Assembly: GCA_900546145.1 (NCBI GenBank)
Contig: URBN01000021.1
Location: forward strand, 1 to 34,361
Direction of reading: 5' to 3'
Source of the DNA: an uncultured Desulfovibrio sp.
GTDB lineage: Bacteria > Desulfobacterota > Desulfovibrionia > Desulfovibrionales > Desulfovibrionaceae
DNA length: 34,361 nt
Each line of letters starts with the position of its first letter. The first letter of the stretch is position 1. The translations under genes were made by a program, and so were the position numbers. This document shows positions 17,230 to 24,800 of the stretch, piece by piece. The notes beneath the pieces are model-generated. The model saw only the letters and a program-made list of their open reading frames with translations, made no database searches and had not been told where the DNA came from.

Positions 17230-18240
17230 TTATTCCTGCTTCTGGGGAGCTGAACCGTTGCCCTGAGGTACGTCCGGAGTGTCTCCCTGTTTCTCGCCGT
17301 TTTCCTTCAGGAGTTTTTTTAGCTTTTCAAGTGCCTCGAGGGTCTCCTCCTGGCTGGCACTGACTGAAGGAAGTCTGCTTGCGCTTTCGGAAAGCCGCGT
17401 CAGGCATTTTTCGAGCCTGAGACTTTGGTCCTGCAGTGTTTGCTGCACCTTATCGAGATCAGCCGGTATAGATCCGATATTTTTTCCGGCTGAACGAGCG
17501 GCGTCATTCAGATCTTTCTTTATCTTTTGCAGATCCATATTGATGCCCCGCAAAGAATCAGCCATACTGGCAATACTGCCTTTGCCCGCTTCCATCTGTT
17601 GGGACAGTGATTTGAGGCTGCCCTCCAGATTCTCGATAGCACGGTTGTAATCCTGCGTTTTCTGCCTGATGCTGTTTTCGGAAACGGCATTGAAAAGATT
17701 CGTGAGTTTTTCCTGCATTTTTTTCCCTGTTGCTGAAAAAACATCTGCGTCTCCTTCCATCTTGGTACCCTGGCTGCTGATTTTGTTAGCTGCGCCCTGC
17801 ATCGTCGCTGCCGATGAAGAGAGGGAATCCACGCTGGCAGAGAGGCTGTCAAGCTTCTGCTTCAGTTCCTGACTGAATGCCTCCAGTTTTACATCGGCCT
17901 GCTTCTGAAGTTCGGCTTCTTTTTTCTGGGCTATCAGCTCGTTCAGTTCGCTGGTTTTTTCCCTGATATTGCTACGCAGCAGTCTGAGTTCTTCATTCTT
18001 TGAATCCAGATCTTTCTGAATTTCGGATTGCTGCTGCTTTAAGCCTGGCAGGCTGGCCAGAATATCCCTGTGCTCCTGAAGCTCCGCATAGCGCTGCTCG
18101 AAGTTGATCATCCACCCAAAAATAAAGATGCAGAGTACAACGGCGCCAGACGCGCATATACCAAGCAGCCACATAGGAGGAAAGAATTTCCCAAGCGCGG
18201 TACTGCCCGTTTTCTTTGTTTTGCTGTTATTTTCTGCCAT
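17230..18240 (-). CDS. Single-pass membrane coiled-coil protein of the defence operon
   Basis: No named family is recognised. The 336-residue product begins at the ATG at 18240 (AAGGG upstream), 5 bases after the helicase stop, and ends 12 bases before the McrB-like start. A short basic N-terminus is followed by one membrane helix (about residues 22-45, LLGICASGAVVLCIFIFGWM). Almost all the rest is coiled coil, first charged (about 50-120, EIQKDLDSKNEELRLLRSN), then a Ser/Ala/Lys-rich heptad region (about 125-300) resembling bacterial signalling or apolipophorin-like helices. The tail is Pro/Gln-rich. It resembles the N-terminal half of the McrB-like neighbour, so the two may pair through their coiled coils at the membrane. 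It may be a sensor or scaffold; no enzymatic motif is present. Confidence 0.85.
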   Translation of the reverse strand: MAENNSKTKKTGSTALGKFFPPMWLLGICASGAVVLCIFIFGWMINFEQRYAELQEHRDILASLPGLKQQQSEIQKDLDSKNEELRLLRSNIREKTSELNELIAQKKEAELQKQADVKLEAFSQELKQKLDSLSASVDSLSSSAATMQGAANKISSQGTKMEGDADVFSATGKKMQEKLTNLFNAVSENSIRQKTQDYNRAIENLEGSLKSLSQQMEAGKGSIASMADSLRGINMDLQKIKKDLNDAARSAGKNIGSIPADLDKVQQTLQDQSLRLEKCLTRLSESASRLPSVSASQEETLEALEKLKKLLKENGEKQGDTPDVPQGNGSAPQKQE

Positions 18241-18245
18241 GGATT

Positions 18246-21200
18246 TTATCCCTTACATTTAGCATGGGACAGCATGGATTCCCACTCACGCTGGATGCGG
18301 CCCGTGCATCCCCGCAGGTTGTCCCTGATTTCAAAAGTCCAGAATCGGATGACCTTCCAGCCGGCCGCGTTCAGTTCCAGGGTCCGCCATACGTCATCGC
18401 TTTTCCTGCGCCCCCAGGCATCCCTGTGATTTTCCCCGTCAACTTCTATGTCGAGGCGGCATTCTGGATGGGATTCGTCACGGAGGGCAAGATCCAGTCT
18501 CCTGTAGCCGACCGGAACCTGCGGCAGGGGATGAAGTCCGATCCTCTCCAGGGCTTTGGCGAGCAGTTTCTCATAGGGGGATTCGTAGGGATACCACACG
18601 GGCTTCCTCTGAGGGCGCGGGTGGAGTTTCTCCGTGTCAGCGAGGAGTGCTATATGGGGGATGCCGCAATCCGCTGCCCATTCCCTGTCTCCCACGACGT
18701 AGAGTATAGCTCTGGCGCGGCTTACGGAGACATTGAAAAGATTGGGATTCTCGCGGAGGAATTTCAAAGCCCCGTCAGTCAGCCCGTTCCCCGAGCAGAG
18801 GCTGAAGATTATGACATCGCATTCGCCGCCCTGGAAGCCGTGGGCTGTGTCCGAGAGAAGGCAGGCATTCCTTTGAAGGTCTTGGGGAATGCCGGATATC
18901 TGTAGTTTGTCCTCGATGCGCCTGGCCTGTTCCCTGAAAGGCGTAACGATGCCGATGGTGCCATTGTAATGATCTGAAAGCAGGAGTTTTTTAACAATCT
19001 CCACGACTTTCTGAACTTCTTCCGGACACCAGAAGCTCCTTTGCCCCTCTCCGCGGCATAACATCCCCCGGACATTCTGCCACAGAATGGAACCCGGAGT
19101 GATCCCGGGAGTGCGGAGCTTCGTCCCGTCTGTCCCCACCTGCAGCCGGCCACCGTAAAAAAGCTGGTTGGAATATTCAGCAATTGCTCCGGTGTTCCGG
19201 AAGGTGCAGTCCAGAAGAAACGGAGTAGCTGAGGGGGAGCCCGATGCCAGATCATAGATGGAGTTCTCCGCAAACGTGAAACGCAGATCTGCCAGAGATG
19301 ACAGACCAAGTTCCCTTCTCAGCAGAGCCTCCCGGTCGGCTGTCATGCGGGAGACGAAGCGCAGCTGGCTGGGATCGCCGATGATGCCCGCCCGGCGGGC
19401 GCGGAACAGCACCGGAATGGCTGAAGGAATGCTGGACTGGCTGGCCTCGTCAATGAGCGCCAGATCAAAAAGGCCGGGCAGAAGGGGCAGAAAACGTTTC
19501 ACGGAGAGGCTCGTCACGGCCCAGCAGGGGAAGCAGTGAAATACCGTGGTGAGGCTCTTGGGGAGTTCCTGGACGAGCATGGTCCGGACATCGTCGGAGA
19601 ACGAGGAGCCGCGGGCGGCGGAGAGGGCTCTCTCCACACCCTTTAACTGGGATCGGTCAGCGTCCGCAGGCATTTTCTGCCGTGCGGCAGCGTCTGTGCG
19701 GAGTATTTCAGGGAATTGTTTTCTCGCAGCGCCGTCTAACTGTGCGATTTCTTCCTCAAGCTTTCCAAGGTCAGGCATCTCTCTCAGACGCTTCTCGAGA
19801 TTACGTATATCCCCTTTGAGCCTCAGGACGCGTGACGCGGCTTCGAAGATATCAGCGAATGCATGTATGTCACCGCCGAGGGAACAGACCGGCGCCTTCG
19901 GGCAGTACGCCCGCAGAAACCGGCCTGCGCACCAGAGCCGCAGGAGCGCGTGAAGATTGCCGCGCATAAGGAATGTACGCCAGGGGGGCTGATTCCCGCA
20001 CAGTCTGGCAAGCCCGGAAGCTGTATGGAGGAGAGCGGCCCTGCCCGCTTCTTTCACGGGAAGACGTGAAAGATATGGGCGTACAGTGAAATCGGAATCG
20101 AGTTCTCCCCGGCGGTTGGCAAGGACGCAGCCGAGGACCTCCTCATCTTCGGCGATGAGACTTTTTTCTCCGCAGGTTTCCAGAATTTCGAGGAAGGATT
20201 GCAGTTTGAGTGTTGATTCCGGTTCGCCGGAGGGCATGGTCAGTATGGACCTGATGGCTTCCCTGATTTTGGGAAAAGAGTGCAGGTTGAATTTTGATTC
20301 CGGTCCGCCGGAGGGCATGGCCAGTATGGATCTGATGGCTTCCCTGATTTTGGAAAAAGAGTGCGGTGTGAATTTTGGTTCCGGTCTGCCGGAGGGCATG
20401 GTCAGTATGGATCTGATGGCTTCCCTGATTTTGGGAAAAGAGTGCGGTGTGGATTTTGGTTCCGGTCTGCCGGAGGGCATGGTCAGTATGGACCTGATGG
20501 CTTCCCGGATACCGAAGGAAAGGTTTGGGTCATCCTTGCTGTTGCAGCGGGCGACAGGGGAGATGCCATCCTGGTCGGGAAGGCGTTCCATGACAGAGTC
20601 TATGGCCTTATGGTTGTAACTTGAGAGAAGAACAGTCTGCCCACGGAGCCGGGCATTGATCACCGCGCCCGACACAACCTGGCTTTTTCCTGTTCCGGGT
20701 GGTCCCTGAATCACGGTCAGTGGAGATTTGAGCAGCGAGGCGACAGCTCTCCGCTGTGTGCCTGTAAGAGAAAAGTCAGTGGCGACAGAACCGGGGGCGG
20801 GGCGCAGTGTGGCGTCCACCTGCGTGTCCGTGAAGAAAAAGGCGAGAGCTGTTTTGTCCAGCTGGTCGTCCGGAACTTTGGCAATGGCCTCAAGCTCCGC
20901 GAGGAGGCTTTTCGTGTAGGGGCTGCTTCGGCCGGCGGAAATGACGGCTCTGTTATAAATGCCGCTCCGCCCTGCCGGCAGGATAGGCGTATCCAGAACG
21001 AGAGATGGATCCAGCACCTCCCTGATTTGTTTTTCGCAGATGGATGAAAGAATTCCGGCCAGCATGGCAAAATCGGGAGTGTCTCCGCTCTCAGGCTGCT
21101 CTTCGCCGTCTCCGCTGGCATACATTCCACAGGCCTCAAGAAACGTTTTTTTAGCGCTGCTCTGAGAAAAATTGCGATCCAGCCACTCCAGGTTGACACC

Positions 21201-21881
21201 TGGCTGTGTCAGCCTGGACTGGAGCTCGAATCCGGATCTGGTGATGCGGTGGTCAAGCGTGTAGCAGAATATCGGCTCCAGCATGACTTCGCCGTCTTTC
21301 GTGATTGTGGCGCTGACGGGGTATCCCAGCGTCAGCATGGTCGTATCCGGGTTCAGCCATAGGGTCCTGAGTGTGTCGGAAAGCCCCGCGAAAGGAAGGT
21401 ATTTCTTCCATAGAGTATTGTTTCTGGGGTACCAGTGGCCCGCGTCTGAAACAAAAATGAACTGTTTGCCGATATTTTTCTGAAAGACTTCAGCCGCCAT
21501 CCCCTCTTCAAGACGCACGCAGCTGATGTAGTAGGAAAGAAGCTTTCGAAAGAATGACCACCGGCCATCACTCTCTTTTGCAGGGAAGAATTCTCTGCAA
21601 ATTTTTTCTCCAGGGCTGCTCAGAAGGCATGGTTTTTCTCTGTACGAGGGAAGACTGGCCGTCCCGTGGATCCTGTCATTTCTGATGCTTATTTCTCCCC
21701 GTTCCGAAAGATCCACGCAGCAGCGGAAAATTTTATAGGCCGGCGTGTGCAGCCGCGCAGAAAGATCCCACGCTATCCTGCGGGGGGAGACATCTCCATA
21801 GGTATGGGCCACCGCGTCAAGAACAGCCTGGCGGATCCTGCGATAACTGTCGGATTCTCGTTCTTCCCTGGAAATCTTCAT
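18246..21881 (-). CDS. UPF1-like SF1 helicase with C-terminal Vsr/DUF559-like nuclease (CnuE-like)
   Basis: First gene of the defence operon. It opens with a winged-helix-like N-terminus (about residues 1-60). The SF1 helicase motifs are GPPGTGKS (I, about 392), LLSSYNHKAID (Ia), LIDEASQSSIPSA (II, about 807), GDPSQLRFV (III), DTAHGFQGGECDVII (V) and NVSVSRARAILYVVGD (VI), the UPF1/DNA2 order. A 27-residue unit is repeated nearly four times between Ia and II. The last 110 residues form a Vsr/DUF559-type nuclease with YESPYEK, LDLAL and IEVDGENHR (about 1143), then WKVIRFW; its acidic residues look intact. The start is uncertain. The ATG at 21881 begins at the conserved domain but lacks a good ribosome binding site; an ATG at 21911 and a GTG at 21986 (GGAG 10 bases upstream) are in frame. 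It is probably the operon's effector on foreign nucleic acid. Confidence 0.85.
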   Translation of the reverse strand: MKISREERESDSYRRIRQAVLDAVAHTYGDVSPRRIAWDLSARLHTPAYKIFRCCVDLSERGEISIRNDRIHGTASLPSYREKPCLLSSPGEKICREFFPAKESDGRWSFFRKLLSYYISCVRLEEGMAAEVFQKNIGKQFIFVSDAGHWYPRNNTLWKKYLPFAGLSDTLRTLWLNPDTTMLTLGYPVSATITKDGEVMLEPIFCYTLDHRITRSGFELQSRLTQPGVNLEWLDRNFSQSSAKKTFLEACGMYASGDGEEQPESGDTPDFAMLAGILSSICEKQIREVLDPSLVLDTPILPAGRSGIYNRAVISAGRSSPYTKSLLAELEAIAKVPDDQLDKTALAFFFTDTQVDATLRPAPGSVATDFSLTGTQRRAVASLLKSPLTVIQGPPGTGKSQVVSGAVINARLRGQTVLLSSYNHKAIDSVMERLPDQDGISPVARCNSKDDPNLSFGIREAIRSILTMPSGRPEPKSTPHSFPKIREAIRSILTMPSGRPEPKFTPHSFSKIREAIRSILAMPSGGPESKFNLHSFPKIREAIRSILTMPSGEPESTLKLQSFLEILETCGEKSLIAEDEEVLGCVLANRRGELDSDFTVRPYLSRLPVKEAGRAALLHTASGLARLCGNQPPWRTFLMRGNLHALLRLWCAGRFLRAYCPKAPVCSLGGDIHAFADIFEAASRVLRLKGDIRNLEKRLREMPDLGKLEEEIAQLDGAARKQFPEILRTDAAARQKMPADADRSQLKGVERALSAARGSSFSDDVRTMLVQELPKSLTTVFHCFPCWAVTSLSVKRFLPLLPGLFDLALIDEASQSSIPSAIPVLFRARRAGIIGDPSQLRFVSRMTADREALLRRELGLSSLADLRFTFAENSIYDLASGSPSATPFLLDCTFRNTGAIAEYSNQLFYGGRLQVGTDGTKLRTPGITPGSILWQNVRGMLCRGEGQRSFWCPEEVQKVVEIVKKLLLSDHYNGTIGIVTPFREQARRIEDKLQISGIPQDLQRNACLLSDTAHGFQGGECDVIIFSLCSGNGLTDGALKFLRENPNLFNVSVSRARAILYVVGDREWAADCGIPHIALLADTEKLHPRPQRKPVWYPYESPYEKLLAKALERIGLHPLPQVPVGYRRLDLALRDESHPECRLDIEVDGENHRDAWGRRKSDDVWRTLELNAAGWKVIRFWTFEIRDNLRGCTGRIQREWESMLSHAKCKG
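20185..20515 (-). repeat. 81-bp in-frame tandem repeat inside the helicase gene
   Basis: Copies of an 81-base unit recur with exact spacing: the marker GAGGGCATGG begins at 20230, 20311, 20392 and 20473 on the + strand. The left-most unit is diverged and partial. Each unit encodes 27 residues of the helicase, beginning IREAIRSILTMPSG and ending in a HSFPK-like tail. Copies differ by only a few bases, so recent duplication is likely. The period keeps the reading frame, so copy number can change without inactivating the protein. Confidence 0.95.
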
Positions 21882-22080
21882 GACGGCTACTTTGATGTTC
21901 AGTATCCTCATGGATACATTGTGCCATGTTTCAAGATACACCTTATAAAAGCGGAGAAGGTTCTTTGTCCAGAGTCTGGGGGCCACTGCAACAGAGCTCC
22001 GGAGACAGCAAGTTTCGTTTTTTATCCGGGGAACAGAAAAGAGGCTGGGTGAAGAGTCTCATCAGAGATTCAGGGGGTAT

Positions 22081-22092
22081 GGAATATATTCC
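22081..22092. promoter_or_regulatory. 12-bp palindrome in the divergent intergenic region
   Basis: GGAATATATTCC is a perfect palindrome in the gap between the helicase start (- strand) and the Sel1-repeat gene (+ strand). It is AT-rich in the centre and could be an operator or include a -10 element for either direction. No convincing -35 element at proper spacing was found on either strand, so the role is open. Confidence 0.3.
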
Positions 22093-22186
22093 CCTGAGGA
22101 GATATCCGAAAAAGAGGCGAAAAGTTCCCGAAATGCTTTTGTCCTGAGTTTTCTGATGTTTCTGCCACTGGAATTTTAGGGTGTTG

Positions 22187-22212
22187 ATTTTGACGGCGCG
22201 CGGGGTCAAAAT
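22187..22212. promoter_or_regulatory. Inverted repeat ATTTTGAC-N10-GTCAAAAT before the Sel1-repeat gene
   Basis: Two 8-base arms are exact reverse complements separated by a GC-rich spacer GGCGCGCGGG. The site lies about 60 bases upstream of the preferred start of the Sel1-repeat gene, in the divergent region shared with the defence operon. The layout suits a dimeric regulator's operator or a transcript hairpin. No matching regulator gene is seen nearby. Confidence 0.4.
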
Positions 22213-22273
22213 GACCAACTACACTCAGACGCCGCGCAGCCGGTGGCATATGGGCTGCAGAAAGGGGTTACGC

Positions 22274-24397
22274 ATGTCAGGAAAGATTTCCAGCGCTTTT
22301 CACCATTTCTTCGGAAAAGGCCGTGATGGCGTGAAGGCCATAGGGCATTACCGCAAGCTCGCCGAGAAGGGGGACGCAGACGCCCAGTTCTACCTCGGCT
22401 ACCTGTACGAGGAAGGCGAAAAGCTGGACCAGGATCCCGCCGAAATGGTAAAATGGTACGGCCTTGCCGCGGCGCAGGGGCATACGGAGGCAGAGTACCG
22501 TCTTGGCCTCTGCTGCTATTACGGCATTGGCATGGAAAAGGATCCTGTGAAAGCGGCCGAATGGTTCCGGAAGGCAGCCGAAAAACAGCATGCCGGAGCT
22601 GAAGTGGGGCTTGGCTACGCGTACTTCTACGGATCAGGCGCGGAGAAGGATGTCAGTGAGGCTGTCAAATGGTTCTCTCTGGCTGCGGATCAGGGAAATG
22701 CGGACGCCCAGTGCTGCCTTGGCGTCTGCTGCGCCCAGGGAAGCGGCTTGGAAAGGAATATGACTGAGGCCGCCGGCTGGTATGAAAAGGCGGCGGAGCA
22801 GGGCAACAGTGAGGCTGAGTACAGGCTGGCCTGCTGTTATCTCGACGGCACGGGCGTTGACAGGGATCAGAAAGCGGGCCTGAAATGGCTCCGCGGAGCC
22901 GCCGAAGACGGTGTGGCGGACGCCCAGTGCCGTCTTGCTCAGTGTTACGCCCGGGGAGAGGGCGTAACACAGGAAATGCACGAGGCCGTGAAGTGGTACC
23001 GCGACGCTGCCCTGCAGGGAAACGGAACTGCCCTGAAGTACATAGCTGACTGCTACGCCCGCGGGGAAGTGTACGAAAAGGATCTGGCTGAGGCCGTGTC
23101 TTGGTATCAGAAGGCGGCCGAGGCCGGCGAGGCCGACGCCGCGGCGGAGCTCGGGCGGTTTTATTCCGAGGGCATCGGCGTGGAGGCGGACAGGGAAAAG
23201 GCCGCGTCCTGGTACCACAGGGCTGCCGAGGGCTACCAGACGCAGGCGGTCGAGGGGAACGCCCACGCCCAGCAGCGTCTGGGACTCTGCCTGTTCAGGG
23301 GCCGGGGCACGCAGGAGGATCTTGACGAGGCCGTGCACTGGTTCCGGATTGCCGCCGAAAACGGGGATGCCGAGGCGCAGGCCGATCTGGCCCGCTGCTA
23401 CAGCCTTGGGCAGGGCGTCCGCAGAGACAGGGAACAGGCCATGGCCTGGTACCGCAAAGCCGCGGAGTCGGGATTTGTGGAGGCCTTCCGCATGCTCGGC
23501 GACATGTACACGCAGGCGCAGAACGGCACGCAGAACATGGAGGAGCCCTTTAAGCTCTATATGAAGGCTGCCGAGCATGGCTCCGTCATTGCCGAACACC
23601 GCGTGGGGCAGTGTTTCATGAAAGGAGCGGGCACGGAGAAGAATCCGGAGCAGGCTGTCTCCTGGTACAAGAAGGCCGCAGAACAGGGGCTTGCTTCCGC
23701 CCAGATGGATCTCGGCGTGTGCTATTCCTTCGGGAACGGCGTGAAGCAGAGCGACGCCGAGGCTATGAAATGGTTTAAGAAGGCGGCCGACCAGGGATAT
23801 CCGAGGGCGCAGTTTGCTGTCGGCAACTGTTACCAGAAAGGCGCCGGCGTGCCGAAAAACGCGGAGATCGCCATGGAGTGGATACGCAGGGCCGCGGATC
23901 AGGGCTACGCTGACGCCCAGCTCTATCTCGGCATCTGCTTTCTCAACGGCGTGGATGTTCCCCAAAACAAGGAAGAGGGCATTGCCCTTATCCGGCAGGC
24001 CGCTCAGACCGGCAACCCCGACGCCGAGCTTTTCCTTGGCATCTGCTACGCGAAGGGCAACGGCGTGGAAGAAAATCTCTCGCTTTCCGTGCAGTGGGTG
24101 CACAGGGCTGCGGAGAAGGGGCACGCGCCCGCGCAGAAATGGCTCGGCGACTGCTTCACCCGCGGCGACGGCGTGCTCGTCAATCCGGCCGCGGCCGCAA
24201 AATGGTATTACAAATCCGCGGTGCAGGGCTTTCCGTCAGCGCAGAAGCGCCTTGGCGACTGCCTCTTTGAGGGCTGGGGCACAGCGGAGGACAAGCAGGC
24301 TGCGGCCGAATGGTACCTGAGGGCCGCGCAGCAGGGGAACAAGGAAGCCCAGGAACTCCTGCAGAAATACTATTACTCCGGAAACCAGGAAAAATAG
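22274..24397 (+). CDS. Sel1-like repeat protein (about 18 repeats)
   Basis: The 707-residue product is built almost entirely of 36-residue Sel1-like repeats, about 18 full units plus a partial one, on the pattern A-x-Q-x-x-L-G-x-C-Y-x-x-G-x-G-V-x-x-D-x-x-x-A-x-x-W-Y-x-K-A-A. SLR proteins are solenoid scaffolds for protein-protein contact; no enzymatic domain is present. The ATG at 22274 has AAGGGG 7 bases upstream. Earlier in-frame starts (GTG 22181, ATG 22211, ATG 22250) would add residues without repeat character. No signal peptide is visible from the chosen start, so it is probably cytoplasmic. It is divergent from the defence operon and ends in its own terminator. Its partner is unknown; a link to the defence operon or to the secretion system is only a possibility. 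Confidence 0.9.
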   Translation: MSGKISSAFHHFFGKGRDGVKAIGHYRKLAEKGDADAQFYLGYLYEEGEKLDQDPAEMVKWYGLAAAQGHTEAEYRLGLCCYYGIGMEKDPVKAAEWFRKAAEKQHAGAEVGLGYAYFYGSGAEKDVSEAVKWFSLAADQGNADAQCCLGVCCAQGSGLERNMTEAAGWYEKAAEQGNSEAEYRLACCYLDGTGVDRDQKAGLKWLRGAAEDGVADAQCRLAQCYARGEGVTQEMHEAVKWYRDAALQGNGTALKYIADCYARGEVYEKDLAEAVSWYQKAAEAGEADAAAELGRFYSEGIGVEADREKAASWYHRAAEGYQTQAVEGNAHAQQRLGLCLFRGRGTQEDLDEAVHWFRIAAENGDAEAQADLARCYSLGQGVRRDREQAMAWYRKAAESGFVEAFRMLGDMYTQAQNGTQNMEEPFKLYMKAAEHGSVIAEHRVGQCFMKGAGTEKNPEQAVSWYKKAAEQGLASAQMDLGVCYSFGNGVKQSDAEAMKWFKKAADQGYPRAQFAVGNCYQKGAGVPKNAEIAMEWIRRAADQGYADAQLYLGICFLNGVDVPQNKEEGIALIRQAAQTGNPDAELFLGICYAKGNGVEENLSLSVQWVHRAAEKGHAPAQKWLGDCFTRGDGVLVNPAAAAKWYYKSAVQGFPSAQKRLGDCLFEGWGTAEDKQAAAEWYLRAAQQGNKEAQELLQKYYYSGNQEK

Positions 24398-24423
24398 GCC
24401 TTCCGGGCATCCCGAAGAGGCGG

Positions 24424-24467
24424 GGCGGCACGCTTTTCCCAGAAGGGGGAGGCACGCCGCCTTTTTT
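24424..24467 (+). terminator. Intrinsic terminator after the Sel1-repeat gene
   Basis: An outer stem GGCGGC/GCCGCC and an inner stem of about 8-9 pairs (some G-T) around the loop AGAA are followed by six T residues. The hairpin starts about 27 bases after the Sel1 gene stop and isolates it from sstT. Confidence 0.85.
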
Positions 24468-24574
24468 GATCGGGCCGCCTGCGTTCACTGGAGGACAGGG
24501 ACTTCACAGCCCCGGAATGCAGACCCGCTGTCCCGCATGGCTGCCGGGTCCGAAAAAATAAAGGAAAGACTGAT

Positions 24575-24697
24575 ATGGGGATGCCGCTTTTTCAGCGAAA
24601 GAGCCTTTCCGCGGCAAACGTCCGCTTTGCTCCATTCCGGCCGGAAACGTTTTTATTCCAGTTTGATTTCAAGTCCGTTTCGTTTTACACAACATAG
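24575..24697 (+). CDS. Possible 40-codon leader ORF upstream of sstT
   Basis: An ATG at 24575 with AGGAAAG 8 bases upstream opens a 40-residue frame that ends in TAG about 100 bases before the sstT start. The peptide is unusually Phe-rich (8 of 40) with several Ser and Thr residues. It could be a leader peptide affecting sstT expression, since the transporter carries serine and threonine, but the Ser/Thr codons are not clustered as in classical attenuators. It may equally be a chance frame in the 5' region; the ribosome binding site is the main support. Confidence 0.3.
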   Translation: MGMPLFQRKSLSAANVRFAPFRPETFLFQFDFKSVSFYTT

Positions 24698-24800
24698 TTA
24701 TCGTAAGCGTTTGCTGCGAAAAAAGAGGAGAGGGGCCTGCCCATTCAGGAACGAAGTTCTGCGTGTAATGGCCCAGCTCGGAATGAATCGGAGTCGTTAC

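Noticed and set aside
20185..20515. Tandem repeats considered as a CRISPR array
   Set aside because: The units are contiguous 81-bp copies with no unique spacers and they lie in frame inside a helicase gene.
22634..24124. 496-codon frame opposite the Sel1-repeat gene
   Set aside because: It shows a repeat pattern only because it mirrors the Sel1 repeats; no start signal or domain.
24537..24800. N-terminal extension of sstT
   Set aside because: The extension of 88 residues is basic, unlike SstT proteins, and the ATG at 24801 has a ribosome binding site and gives the family's normal length.
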